Shown here: positions 16,707-27,330 of the stretch, in pieces
How positions within the stretch are numbered: the stretch's first letter is position 1
Layout of the letters: every line of letters begins with the position of its first letter
From: Myxococcaceae bacterium
GTDB lineage: Bacteria; Myxococcota_A; Polyangia; Polyangiales; Ga0077539
DNA length: 64,000 bases
Reading direction: 5' to 3'
NCBI GenBank assembly: GCA_004297725.1
Contig: SCUS01000136.1
Coordinates: 1 to 64,000 of the forward strand
The notes under the pieces: generated by a model
The model's input: only the letters and a program-made list of their open reading frames with translations
Databases searched by the model: none
Told to the model about the DNA's origin: nothing
Made by a program: the position numbers and the translations under genes

Positions 16707-17780
16707 ATGCGCTCGTCACCGCTCCGTCTCGGCCTGGGTCTCGCGTTCGGTCTCGGCCTCTCCTCGAGCCTCGCCGCAGCACAGACCCCTCCCAACCTCG
16801 GCGCCGCTCACGTGCTCGGCCTGCGTGCTCCCGACGGTGACGACGAGGTCTCCGCGGCCTTCAGCGCGCAGCTCCGCGTCGCCGCCCGCGGCGCCGGCTA
16901 CGAGGTGCCCGAGAACTCCCCCGCCATGGAGCAGGAGATGGCCGTCGCCGGCTGCTCCACCTCGGGGCCCGACTGCCTCCACATGATGGCGGAAGACATC
17001 CACGCCACCAAGATCATCTACGGCTCGATCACCCGCATCGGCCGCGGCCGCAACGCGTCCGTCAACGTCGAGATCAGCCTCTGGGACGAGGGCTCCCGCC
17101 GCGAGGTGCACCGCGTCTCCCGCGTGCTCACCCGCGCGCAGGCCACCAACCCCACCGAGCTTCGCGAGGCCGCCGTCCGCGCCCTCACGGAGATCGCCGA
17201 GCACGACCGGCCCGCGCCCGCCAACCCCGCCACCCCCCTCGTCAACCCCAACCAGGCCTTCCCCGCGCTGCAGGTGCAGCAGGTGGTCATCGAGCGTCCG
17301 CCGCCCCCGCGCACCCCGGTGCTGCGCTACATCGGCTTCGGCGCCCTCGGCCTCGGCGGCGCGGTCGCCATCGTCGGCATCGTCGAGGCGATCATCTCGT
17401 CGGGCCAGGCCAGCAGCGCCACCGAGTCGACCCCGCTCTCCGCCGAGCCCTACGGCTCCTGGGCGCGCTTCCAGGCCAACGAGAACTACGGCCGCACCCG
17501 CTCCGCCAGCGAGGTCTGTGACCTGGCCCAGCAGCGCTCCGGCGCCGACGCCGCGCAGGTGCGCGACCTCTGCGACTCCAACAGCACCACCCGCACGCTG
17601 GCCCTCGGGCTCGGCATCGGCGGCGCCGTGATCGCGGCCGTCGGCGCCGTGCTCGTGGTGATCGACCGGCCCCGCGCGGAGACCCCGCCCCCGCCGCAGC
17701 CGATTCCCGCGAGCGCCCGCCTCCGCGTCGCGCCGGTCTTCGGCGCCACCAACGGCATGTCGCTGTCCTACACGTTCTAG
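16707..17780 (+). CDS. Exported protein with two C-terminal membrane helices
   Basis: A 357-residue protein with a signal peptide (RLGLGLAFGLGLSSSLAAAQ). Residues 35-160 form a periplasmic domain reminiscent of the small nucleotide-binding-like N-domain of TolB-type proteins (AHVLGLRAPDGDDEVSAAFSAQLRVAARG; ATKIIYGSITRIGRGRNASVNVEISLWD). A Pro linker precedes two hydrophobic stretches (about 213-232 and 295-317) separated by a polar loop with Cys. The same two-helix tail occurs in the TPR proteins at 18954 and 32333. Function unknown. Confidence 0.6.
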   Translation: MRSSPLRLGLGLAFGLGLSSSLAAAQTPPNLGAAHVLGLRAPDGDDEVSAAFSAQLRVAARGAGYEVPENSPAMEQEMAVAGCSTSGPDCLHMMAEDIHATKIIYGSITRIGRGRNASVNVEISLWDEGSRREVHRVSRVLTRAQATNPTELREAAVRALTEIAEHDRPAPANPATPLVNPNQAFPALQVQQVVIERPPPPRTPVLRYIGFGALGLGGAVAIVGIVEAIISSGQASSATESTPLSAEPYGSWARFQANENYGRTRSASEVCDLAQQRSGADAAQVRDLCDSNSTTRTLALGLGIGGAVIAAVGAVLVVIDRPRAETPPPPQPIPASARLRVAPVFGATNGMSLSYTF

Positions 17781-17805
17781 TCACAGCCACCGGTAATCCC
17801 CTCCC

Positions 17806-18903
17806 ATGCGCGTCATCGGCGGAACCTGGGGCGGTCGACGTCTCCTCGGCCCCCCTCGCGGCGCCGAGACCCGGCCCACCAGCGACCGGGTGCGCGAGGC
17901 CATCTTCAACATCACCGCGTCGAGCCTCGAGGGCGCCCGCGTGCTCGACCTCTTCGCGGGCACCGGGGCGCTCGGCGTCGAGGCCCTCTCCCGCGGCGCC
18001 GCGCACGCCACCTTCGTCGAGTGCGACCGCGGGCTCTGCCAGACCATCGCCACCAACCTCGAGAACCTCGAGTGCGAGGCCTCGCGCTACCTCGTGCTGC
18101 TCCGCGACGTGCGCCGCGCCTTCAAGCAGGCCGCCGGCCCCTTCGACCTGGTGTTCATCGACCCGCCCTACGGCCACCTGCTGGAGCGCGAGGCCCTCGT
18201 CGCCCTCGCCGCCCCGGGGCTGCTCAGCCCCGACGCGCTCGTCGTGGTCGAGCACGCCTCGAAGGAGACCATCACGCTCCCGCCCGCGGTCGCCTCCGCC
18301 TTCGGAGAGCCCGACACCCGCGTCTACGGTGACACCTCCGTGACCCTCCTCCGCCCGAAGTCCGAGGCCCCCGCCGCGGACCCCGAGGCGCCTTCCCCCG
18401 ACCCCGCCCCGGCCGGGCGCGTGGCCGTGTACGCCGGGTCCTTCGACCCGCCGACCAACGGGCACATCGACATCATCCGCCGCGCGGTCTCCATCTGCGA
18501 CCGACTCGTCGTGGCCGTCGCGGGCAACCCCCGCAAGAGCTCGCTCTTCACCTCCGACGAGCGCGTCGAGATCCTCCGCGAGCTCCTCGCCGACGAGCCC
18601 CGCGTCGAGGTCGACCGCATCGACGGGCTGCTCGTGGACTACGCGAAGCAGCGCGGGGCGACGGTGATCATCCGGGGGCTGCGGGCGGTCGCGGACTTCG
18701 AGTACGAGTTCCAGATGGCGTGCATGAACCACCACCTCGCGCCGGGCGTCGAGACGGTCTTCCTCATGACCGCGCAGGAGTACTTCTACGTGAGCTCCTC
18801 GCTGGTGAAGGAGGTCGCCAGCTTCGGCGGCGACGTCACCCCCTTCCTCCCGCCCACGGTGCGCACCCGGCTGCTTGAGCGCATCCCGCAGCGCCGCGGC
18901 TGA
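17806..18903 (+). CDS. RsmD-CoaD fusion: 16S rRNA methyltransferase and phosphopantetheine adenylyltransferase
   Basis: One 365-residue frame carries two enzymes. Residues 1-185 are RsmD, which methylates G966 of 16S rRNA: RVIGGTWGGRRL, RPTSDRVREAIFN, AdoMet site DLFAGTGALGVEALSRG, catalytic FIDPPYG. A Pro/Ala/Glu linker (about 186-204) leads to CoaD, residues 206-365, which makes dephospho-CoA from phosphopantetheine and ATP: YAGSFDPPTNGHIDI with the nucleotidylyl-transferase (T/H)xGH site, RGLRAVADFEYE, SSSLVKEV. In most bacteria these are two adjacent genes; here no stop or restart lies between them. All key residues of both are kept, so both activities are expected. Confidence 0.88.
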   Translation: MRVIGGTWGGRRLLGPPRGAETRPTSDRVREAIFNITASSLEGARVLDLFAGTGALGVEALSRGAAHATFVECDRGLCQTIATNLENLECEASRYLVLLRDVRRAFKQAAGPFDLVFIDPPYGHLLEREALVALAAPGLLSPDALVVVEHASKETITLPPAVASAFGEPDTRVYGDTSVTLLRPKSEAPAADPEAPSPDPAPAGRVAVYAGSFDPPTNGHIDIIRRAVSICDRLVVAVAGNPRKSSLFTSDERVEILRELLADEPRVEVDRIDGLLVDYAKQRGATVIIRGLRAVADFEYEFQMACMNHHLAPGVETVFLMTAQEYFYVSSSLVKEVASFGGDVTPFLPPTVRTRLLERIPQRRG

Positions 18904-18953
18904 GCGACGGAACTTGCTGGCAGCCGTGGCGATGACGGTATAGTCCGCCGGTG

Positions 18954-19736
18954 ATGGGCCGATCGTACGCCGCAGCCTTCGTCGTTGCGCTGCTGTGTCC
19001 CGTGGTTGCGTCCGCGCAGCCCGCGGACCCTACCCGCGACGCCGAGGCGCGGCAGCACTTCGCCACCGGGCGCGACGCCTTCTCGCGTGGCGACTTCGCC
19101 ACCGCCGTCACCGAGTTCGAGCGCTCCTACGCGCTCTCCCGCCGCGCGCAGCTCCTCTACAACATCGGCACCACCTACGAGCGGCTGCACCGCTGGGAGG
19201 AGGCCCGCAGCGCGCTCCAGCGCTACCTCGACGCCGTCGCCGGCGCGCCCGACCGCGCCGAGGTCGAGGGGCGCATCCGCATCATCGACGTCGAGATCGA
19301 GCACCAGAGCGCCCAGGCGGCGGCGCCCGAGCCGACCCCTCCGCCGGCGCCGCGCATCGTGGTGGTCGACCGGCCGGTGGTCGTCCAGGGGGTGCGCCCG
19401 TGGCAGATCACGGCCTGGGTCGGGGGAGGCCTGACGGTGATCTCCGGCGGGCTCGCGCTGGGCATCGGGCTGCTCGCCAACGACCGCAACAACACCCTCA
19501 TCAACACCTGCGCTCCGCCGCAGCACGCGGGCTGCAGCGAGGCCGACATCAGCGACATGCGACTGCGCCAGGGGCTGGTCAACGCCTCCATCGCGAGCGC
19601 GGGCGTGTTCGCCGCGCTGACGGTCACCGCGGTGATCCTCGACCGGGTGCTCGACCGCTCGGACTCCCCCTCGCAGGGGCCGACGGTGACGCCCACCGCG
19701 GGCGGCGCGGTGCTCGGCTGGGGAGGCACGCTGTGA
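18954..19736 (+). CDS. Exported TPR protein
   Basis: A 260-residue protein with a signal peptide (SYAAAFVVALLCPVVASAQ). Residues 30-100 form tetratricopeptide-like repeats (ARQHFATGRDAFSRGDFATAVTEFERSYALS, then AQLLYNIGTTYERLHRWEEARSALQRYL). A Pro-rich linker and two membrane helices (about 150-170, 205-225) end the protein. It probably acts as an envelope scaffold. The start could also be GTG 18951. The stop overlaps the next GTG (GTGA), so it is coupled to the lipoprotein at 19733. Confidence 0.65.
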   Translation: MGRSYAAAFVVALLCPVVASAQPADPTRDAEARQHFATGRDAFSRGDFATAVTEFERSYALSRRAQLLYNIGTTYERLHRWEEARSALQRYLDAVAGAPDRAEVEGRIRIIDVEIEHQSAQAAAPEPTPPPAPRIVVVDRPVVVQGVRPWQITAWVGGGLTVISGGLALGIGLLANDRNNTLINTCAPPQHAGCSEADISDMRLRQGLVNASIASAGVFAALTVTAVILDRVLDRSDSPSQGPTVTPTAGGAVLGWGGTL

Positions 19737-21040
19737 CGCCTCCGCTGCGCTCCGCCCTCGCGCTCTCGCTCCTGGCCGGGGCGTGCAGCTACGACCTCGA
19801 CCGGCTGCGCGCCCGCGACGGAGGCCCGGTCGTCGATCGCCCCGCGCCGACCGACATGGGGCCGCGCGTCGACGTCGTGACGCCCGCGGATGTCCTCACG
19901 GATGCCCCGGTCGGACGGGATGTCCCCGCGGCGGACGCGGGCATGACCCGGATGGGGAGCTGCGACCTCGACGCCGGCGCGCCGCTCAACCTGCTGCCGC
20001 CCATCACGCCGACGCGGCCGGGCTCCGACGCAGGCGCCACCCTCGCGTACGCGATGCTCACCAACAACCTCCAGGGCGCCCCGCAGATCGCGCTGCCCAC
20101 GGGCGGCGGCGACGGTAGCGTGGTGCCAGGGTGCCCTACCGCCGACACGGTGCGCTCGCCCCCGACGCGCATCTACCGCTACCAGGTGGTCGAGGGCGGC
20201 ACCGTCACGGCGACCACCAACACGCAGCACTGCACCGGCTTCGACACCCGCGTCTACGCCATCTGGTCGTGCAAGGCGCAGGACCTCGCGCAGCCCGCCA
20301 CCTGCGGCGACGACCTCTCCGACAGCGCCGACACGCTGCGCTGCCCCGCCTGCGGGATGACCCCCGACGCCGGGGGCAACTGCTCGACGCTGCTCTCGAC
20401 CATCGAGACCCCACCGTCGCAGCCGATGCGCCGGGGCGAGGTCGTCTTCTTCGCGGTCACCGGCTACAACATCTCCCCGGGGCTCTACCCCCACCGGCTC
20501 TGGGTCGGGGAGAACGCCGCGCACATCGAGCCCTTCCCCGAGTCGCCTCGGGCGACGCCGGTCAACCGCTGCACCTGCCAGGAGGGCACCCAGGCGCCGA
20601 GGACGGTGTTCTTCCCGCACCCGGTCACGGGGGAGAATTTCCCGCCGACGGTGAGCACCCAGGGCGGCGGCTCGTCGTCCTTCCTGGGCGTGCGAGAGCA
20701 GCTCCCGACCGGCAGCTACTCCGGCGTCTCCATGCAGCTCCGCATCGCGAGCTGGAACCTCTCCACCGCCCCGGGCTGTCCCCGCGACATGGTGCGCGCG
20801 GTGTTCGAGCTCATCGTCGGCGGCTCCATGGTGACGACCTTCTCCATCCCCGCGACGCTCGCCCCGCCGGTGACCGTCACGGTGCCGTATACGGCCTTCT
20901 CGCCGACGGTGCTCACCCGGGTCACCGCGGGGATGCCCATCGAGCTGCGCCTCCGCGAGGTGCTGCCGCAGCCGGCGTGCCTCACGATCAACCTCGAGTC
21001 CACGCCCGGCGCCAGCGCGATCACCCTCTACGGCGGCTGA
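19733..21040 (+). CDS. Predicted lipoprotein, large extracellular domain
   Basis: A 435-residue protein starting at GTG 19733. The signal ends in the lipobox LLAGAC (Cys about 17), followed by an Asp/Pro/Val spacer (DMGPRVDVVTPADVLTDAPVG). The rest is beta-rich with several Cys (RCPACGMTPDAGGNC) and resembles carbohydrate- or ligand-binding jelly-roll folds (VSMQLRIASWNL), but no family is recognised. It is coupled to the TPR gene before it. Confidence 0.55.
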   Translation: MTPPLRSALALSLLAGACSYDLDRLRARDGGPVVDRPAPTDMGPRVDVVTPADVLTDAPVGRDVPAADAGMTRMGSCDLDAGAPLNLLPPITPTRPGSDAGATLAYAMLTNNLQGAPQIALPTGGGDGSVVPGCPTADTVRSPPTRIYRYQVVEGGTVTATTNTQHCTGFDTRVYAIWSCKAQDLAQPATCGDDLSDSADTLRCPACGMTPDAGGNCSTLLSTIETPPSQPMRRGEVVFFAVTGYNISPGLYPHRLWVGENAAHIEPFPESPRATPVNRCTCQEGTQAPRTVFFPHPVTGENFPPTVSTQGGGSSSFLGVREQLPTGSYSGVSMQLRIASWNLSTAPGCPRDMVRAVFELIVGGSMVTTFSIPATLAPPVTVTVPYTAFSPTVLTRVTAGMPIELRLREVLPQPACLTINLESTPGASAITLYGG

Positions 21041-21152
21041 ACCGCCCGGCGGGGCGAACGCGCGTCTGGCACCGTGAGGTGAATAACCCTACGATGCAGG
21101 CGCTCCCGCTGGAGACGATCAGCGGGGCGCTGAAGGAGAGGGTACCGCCGCA

Positions 21153-23201
<2,049 letters not shown>

Positions 23202-23234
23202 TCCCTCCTCCTCTCCCCACCGAATCCGAGATCC

Positions 23235-23279
23235 CGGGGGCTCGACGTCTGGCCCTCGGGGGCTCCGACGTCTGGCCCC
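23235..23279. repeat. Tandem duplication of a 22/23-bp unit
   Basis: CGGGGGCTCGACGTCTGGCC at 23235 recurs from 23257 with one inserted C. The unit lies in the short gap between convergent prkA and the haem-motif lipoprotein gene, so it is in the 3' region of both transcripts. Confidence 0.6.
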
Positions 23280-23286
23280 GTGCGGG

Positions 23287-23919
23287 TCAGTGGGTCATCG
23301 GAGCGCCCGCGTCGCCCGCGGCCTCGTGGGCGTGGCAGTTGAAGCAGCCGAAGCCCTGGTGGGTCTGCGGGTTGTAGGGCTGCTGCCCGAGGAGCTGCGC
23401 CATCGTCGGCACCACGCGGGTTCCCATGAACTCGAACATCCGCCGCTCCCGGGCCATGAGCGCCTGCGAGGCGGGCGTTCCGAAGGCGGGCAGCGGCGCG
23501 AGGGTGTTGGGCATGTGGAAGTGCACCGCGCGGGCGTTGGCGCCGTGGCAGGTGGCGCAGGTGACGTTGGCGAACTCGGCGGGGTCGTAGGCCTGGAGCA
23601 GCGCCGTCATCACGGGCATCACGCGCTCGTCCATGTAGCGTCCCTTCTCCCGGTCGGTCATGCGGGACCACGGGCGCGTCGGGCCGGTGAGCCCGGTCGG
23701 CATGGGAGGCAGCGGGGTCTCGGCGACCGGGGCGCCCGCGTCTTCGCTCGACGGCGCGGCGGGCACGTCCTCGGCAGCGGGTGCGCCGGCGTCGGCCACC
23801 TCGGCGACGACGGGGGTCGGCGCGACGGGCGCGGGCGTGGCGGTGTGCGTGCTGCCCGAGCAGCCGAGCGAGAGCAGCACGAGGACGGAGGACCAGCGGA
23901 GGAGGCGAGGGGTAGCCAT
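23287..23919 (-). CDS. Lipoprotein with two CxxCH haem motifs
   Basis: A 210-residue protein. The signal (LRWSSVLVLLSLGC) ends in a lipobox Cys at about 20, then an Ala/Pro/Asp spacer of some 50 residues. Two CxxCH motifs, CATCHG and CFNCHA, could bind two c-type haems or serve as a cytochrome-c-like electron carrier at the outer membrane. His and Met residues between them (VHFHMPNTL) may be axial ligands. It is convergent with prkA. Confidence 0.7.
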   Translation of the reverse strand: MATPRLLRWSSVLVLLSLGCSGSTHTATPAPVAPTPVVAEVADAGAPAAEDVPAAPSSEDAGAPVAETPLPPMPTGLTGPTRPWSRMTDREKGRYMDERVMPVMTALLQAYDPAEFANVTCATCHGANARAVHFHMPNTLAPLPAFGTPASQALMARERRMFEFMGTRVVPTMAQLLGQQPYNPQTHQGFGCFNCHAHEAAGDAGAPMTH

Positions 23920-23990
23920 GATGGGCCGGGATGCTCCTCCACGACGGTGAGCGTTGCCAAGAGGGTTGCTCGGTGTGCGATCGTCGGGGG

Positions 23991-24686
23991 GTGGACGAGC
24001 TCCCGATCGCCCGCGCGCCCGACGAGTACGAGCGGCAGTACATGGACGCCGCCCGGGCGGTGATGATCGCGCGGGTGCGCCAGCGGCTCGACCTGCGGCT
24101 GGCGATGATGGCCCTCGTGATCGCGGTGGCCCTGTTCAACCTCCAGGGCGTGCTGGTGCTCGCGCCGTGGCTGTGGGCGCTTCGGCACGAGGCCCCGGTC
24201 TTCGTGTACGCCGTCTTCGGAGCCTACGCGGCCTTGGGGCTCTCGGTGCTGTGGGTGCCGCTCGCCGAGCTGGCCGGAGCCGTCACCCGCGTGGTGCTCA
24301 CGCCCACGCACCTCCGGGTGCACCGCGGCCTCGCGACGACGGACGTCCCGCTCGACGCCGTCACCGCCGTCGCGGTCGAGCGCACACGGCGGTGGTTTCC
24401 GGAGCTTCCGCTGCGCCGGGGGCTGGCGCGGCTGGACACCGTCTACCAGAGCTTCCGCACCAGGGAGTCGCTGCGCGTGGAGTGGCGCGACGCGAAGGGG
24501 CGCACCCGTCGGGTGTGGGTGTTCCTCGACGAGGCCGAGGCGCTGAGAGAGCGCATCGAGTCGCTGCGCGGCGGGGTGACGGGCGTGCGCGTCGAGCTCG
24601 GGGACGAGACCGGCGAGGAGCGAGAGGAGGACGAGGTCGAGGCGGCCGGAGAAGCGCGACCGGGGCGGCGCTCGAAGGGCGGCTGA
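23991..24686 (+). CDS. Membrane protein with PH-like cytoplasmic domain
   Basis: About 231 residues from GTG 23991 (an ATG at 23931 lies only 11 bases from the divergent gene and is less likely). Two membrane helices sit near residues 40-60 and 75-95. After them a beta-rich domain (RVVLTPTHLRVHRGLATTDVPLDAVTAVAVERT) is typical of bacterial PH-like (bPH) domains. The acidic and basic tail is disordered. Function unknown. Confidence 0.5.
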   Translation: MDELPIARAPDEYERQYMDAARAVMIARVRQRLDLRLAMMALVIAVALFNLQGVLVLAPWLWALRHEAPVFVYAVFGAYAALGLSVLWVPLAELAGAVTRVVLTPTHLRVHRGLATTDVPLDAVTAVAVERTRRWFPELPLRRGLARLDTVYQSFRTRESLRVEWRDAKGRTRRVWVFLDEAEALRERIESLRGGVTGVRVELGDETGEEREEDEVEAAGEARPGRRSKGG

Positions 24687-24703
24687 GCGCGGGGTTCAGC
24701 CCG

Positions 24704-25852
24704 TCACGGCGGGGAGACGGCGTCGCAGCGCACCTCCGCCGTCGCAGGCACGCCGGGGCCCGCCGCGGCGCAGGCGTCGCCGTAGAGGGCGACCTCGGTG
24801 CGATCGTCGTTGTTCCACTCCCAGCCGTCGGTGCGGGTGGGGTCGCGGGGGCGGTCGACCCCGGCCACCACCACCGCGATGCGCGACGCCTCGGAGGCCG
24901 GACCCACGTAGCGCAGCACGCAGGCCGAGAGAGAGCGGCGCACGGTGTCGAGGGCCTCGGTGAGGTCCGACGAGCGGCGCACGCTGTAGTACCGAGGGAG
25001 GCCGGTCTCCTCGGGCCGGGCGCGGCCTCCGGCGACGGCCATGCGGTTGAGCGTGTCGATCAGCGCCGGCTGCGAGGGGTCGTCGATGCCGATGACGTAG
25101 ACCGCGATGCCAGCGTCGCGGGATCGGGTGATCGCGTCGAGGGTGCGCACGTCGTCGAGGCAGTTGCGCGCCGTGCACACCGGCGTGGCGGTGCTCCCGC
25201 AGGTGCAGGTGCGGGGGTCGAGGCGGTCGTTGCAGCCGGGCGCTCCGTCGGTCGCGAGCACGATGGAGCGCGACACGTTGAGCCCGGAGCGAGCGAGCAG
25301 GAGGTCGCGGGCGAGGTCGAGCGCCGCGGCGGTGGGCGTGCCCGAGGTGAGCCCCGCGGCGTCGTAGCGGGAGACGATGGTGGCCCCGGTGCCGAAGCCG
25401 AGGGGGACCGCGAGGGGGAGGCGGACATCGCAGCTCAGGGCGCCGGAGGGGAAGTGCATCGAGCCCATGGCGATGGTCGATGCGTAGGCGGGCAGGGCGC
25501 TGCGGAGGGCGTTGACCAGCGCCAGCCGACGCCGGGTGTCGCCCTCCAGGAACTGGTTCATCGACGGCGAGCGGTCGAGCAGGAAGAGCGCCTCCGCGGT
25601 CTGCGCCACGAGCGGATGACGGCGGGTGACGCACACGTCCGGCGGAGGCACGTCGGGCACGTCGGGCGCGTCGGGCACGTCGGGCGCGTCGGGCACGTCG
25701 GGCGCGTCGAAGACGTCGGGCGCGGTGGCGTCCGGGACATCGGAGGCGTCGAGGGGGAGGTCGTCGACGCGCAGGCCCGTTCGGGCGCCGCATCCGGCGA
25801 GCGCGAGGGCGAGGAGGAGCCCGCGGAGTTCGATGCGCCGACGGTCGTGCAT
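24704..25852 (-). CDS. Lipoprotein with von Willebrand A domain
   Basis: A 382-residue protein from ATG 25852. The lipobox is ALALAGC (Cys about 21). A long repeat-like spacer of Asp-Ala-Pro and Asp-Val-Pro follows (about 30-75), encoded by 9- and 18-bp DNA repeats at 25650-25735. Residues about 90-330 are a VWA domain with the metal-site start LFLLDRSPSMNQF (DxSxS, a slight variant), GTPTAAAL and LATDGAPGCN. It probably binds protein or matrix partners at the surface. The 409-residue-frame membrane gene upstream (27098) is likely in the same operon. Confidence 0.68.
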   Translation of the reverse strand: MHDRRRIELRGLLLALALAGCGARTGLRVDDLPLDASDVPDATAPDVFDAPDVPDAPDVPDAPDVPDVPPPDVCVTRRHPLVAQTAEALFLLDRSPSMNQFLEGDTRRRLALVNALRSALPAYASTIAMGSMHFPSGALSCDVRLPLAVPLGFGTGATIVSRYDAAGLTSGTPTAAALDLARDLLLARSGLNVSRSIVLATDGAPGCNDRLDPRTCTCGSTATPVCTARNCLDDVRTLDAITRSRDAGIAVYVIGIDDPSQPALIDTLNRMAVAGGRARPEETGLPRYYSVRRSSDLTEALDTVRRSLSACVLRYVGPASEASRIAVVVAGVDRPRDPTRTDGWEWNNDDRTEVALYGDACAAAGPGVPATAEVRCDAVSPP

Positions 25853-25904
25853 GGGCGCCGATCGCACCACGGCGGCGATGCCGGCGCCAGCGCGGTGGTC
25901 GCGC

Positions 25905-27098
25905 TCAGCCAGCGCGGTGCCGGACCGGCGCGGGGACCTCGTCTCGCACCGTCGCCGCGGACAGCACCGAGGGGGTGCCCCGCAGACGGGCGTCGACCGC
26001 ATCCATCAGCGCGTCGAGCTCGCCCACGGGCAGCGCCGTGAGCACCGCGCCCCGGCCGTCGCTACCCCTCACGGTAAGTCTCGTGCGCCCGGAGACCCCC
26101 GGGAAGACCGCCCGCATGAGGCCGTCGAAGAGCACGCCGCCGAACAGCAGCGCGAAGCCGAGGGCCACCAGGGGGAAGTACGCCGCCCTCGCGCCCTCGA
26201 TGGCCGAGCGGGCGCCGAAGACCGATCCCAGCGCCAGCGCGAACACCGACGCCGCCACCGGCAGCATCGGGAACCTCGACTCTCGTCGCAGCAGCGCCAT
26301 CCCTGCGAGGGGGAAGCGCTCGTCCCAGGTGCGCAGCGTGCGGCCGAGCAGCTCGGTGTGCCCGTGCACCCGCAGCGTGTCGCCGTCGAGCGAGACGGTC
26401 ACCGGGGAGCGCAGGGAGAACACGGCGTGCAGCACGGCGCGCACCGGGCGCATCCAGAGCACGGCCCAGAGCAGGCGGCGCAGGCCCCGGCGCTCGTCGC
26501 CCTCCAGCTCTCCGGCGATGGAGACCTGGTCCGCCCGTGGGAGTTCACGCGAGGGCGACGGGGCGAGCTCCGCGGGCTCCCTGCCCCGCAGCGCCCGGAT
26601 GGCGGCGGCGGCGGCGGGCGTGGCGGCCTCGATGGGGGCGCCTTCGAGCACGGCGTCGAGCCGGGCGACCACGTCGGCGTCGAGGGTCTCCCGGGCGGCG
26701 GTGTAGGGCGGGGCGTGGCCGACGAACTCCAGCCAGTCGAGGGCGGGCACCAGCGAGCGCAGCGCGTGGACGCCGTCGCGCCGGCCCAGCAGGGTCTCCA
26801 GGTGCCAGGCGACCAGGGCCGCGAGCAGGGCGCGCTCGGCGGGGTTGCGGGCGCCCCCGCGGACGATCTCCAGCGGGCGGCCGGTGCGGGTGGCGCCGTC
26901 GTCGGTCTTGAGCTTCAGCGCGGCGACGCGGGCGTCGACGACCGAGGCGGAGGGGCTGAGGGCGCGGTGCTGGGCCTGGTCGATGAGGGCGTCGGTGACG
27001 ACCTCCGCGACGCGGTCGATGCGGTCGTCGTCGGGGGTGTGCGAGAGCTCCTCGGCGGCGGCGCGGAGGGCATCGGGCGACAGGCTGGGCTCGGCCAT
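25905..27098 (-). CDS. Hypothetical membrane protein
   Basis: A 397-residue protein from ATG 27098. The first 200 residues are soluble and helical (DALRAAAEELSHTPDDDRIDRVAEVV). A central beta part follows, then two or three membrane helices at about 270-325 (LPVAASVFALALGSVFG; YFPLVALGFALLFGGVLFDGLM). No family is recognised. Its stop lies 52 bases before the VWA lipoprotein start, so the two may be cotranscribed. Confidence 0.5.
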   Translation of the reverse strand: MAEPSLSPDALRAAAEELSHTPDDDRIDRVAEVVTDALIDQAQHRALSPSASVVDARVAALKLKTDDGATRTGRPLEIVRGGARNPAERALLAALVAWHLETLLGRRDGVHALRSLVPALDWLEFVGHAPPYTAARETLDADVVARLDAVLEGAPIEAATPAAAAAIRALRGREPAELAPSPSRELPRADQVSIAGELEGDERRGLRRLLWAVLWMRPVRAVLHAVFSLRSPVTVSLDGDTLRVHGHTELLGRTLRTWDERFPLAGMALLRRESRFPMLPVAASVFALALGSVFGARSAIEGARAAYFPLVALGFALLFGGVLFDGLMRAVFPGVSGRTRLTVRGSDGRGAVLTALPVGELDALMDAVDARLRGTPSVLSAATVRDEVPAPVRHRAG

Positions 27099-27330
27099 GG
27101 GGCGCGGACCATAGTCAACGGACCCCGAGGACACAACCGCGGGGGCGCTGGCGGCGGATCGCCGCCATGGTGGCGGTGGGTGGCGGCGGATGTGCCAGAC
27201 CGCGGCGACGGTGTGCGGCCGGGTGCTGCTGCGCGTCCGCGTGCGCCAGCAGGCGATCGGGAGCTTGTGTGCTGTGGGTTGTACAGCCCCGTCGCGTCGG
27301 CGGGTGTGCGAGGCGTCGCCCGCTGGATGC

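Noticed and set aside
25626-25735. A CRISPR-like array from regular short repeats
   Set aside because: The 9- and 18-bp units are in frame and encode the Asp-Val-Pro spacer of the VWA lipoprotein; there are no unique spacers.
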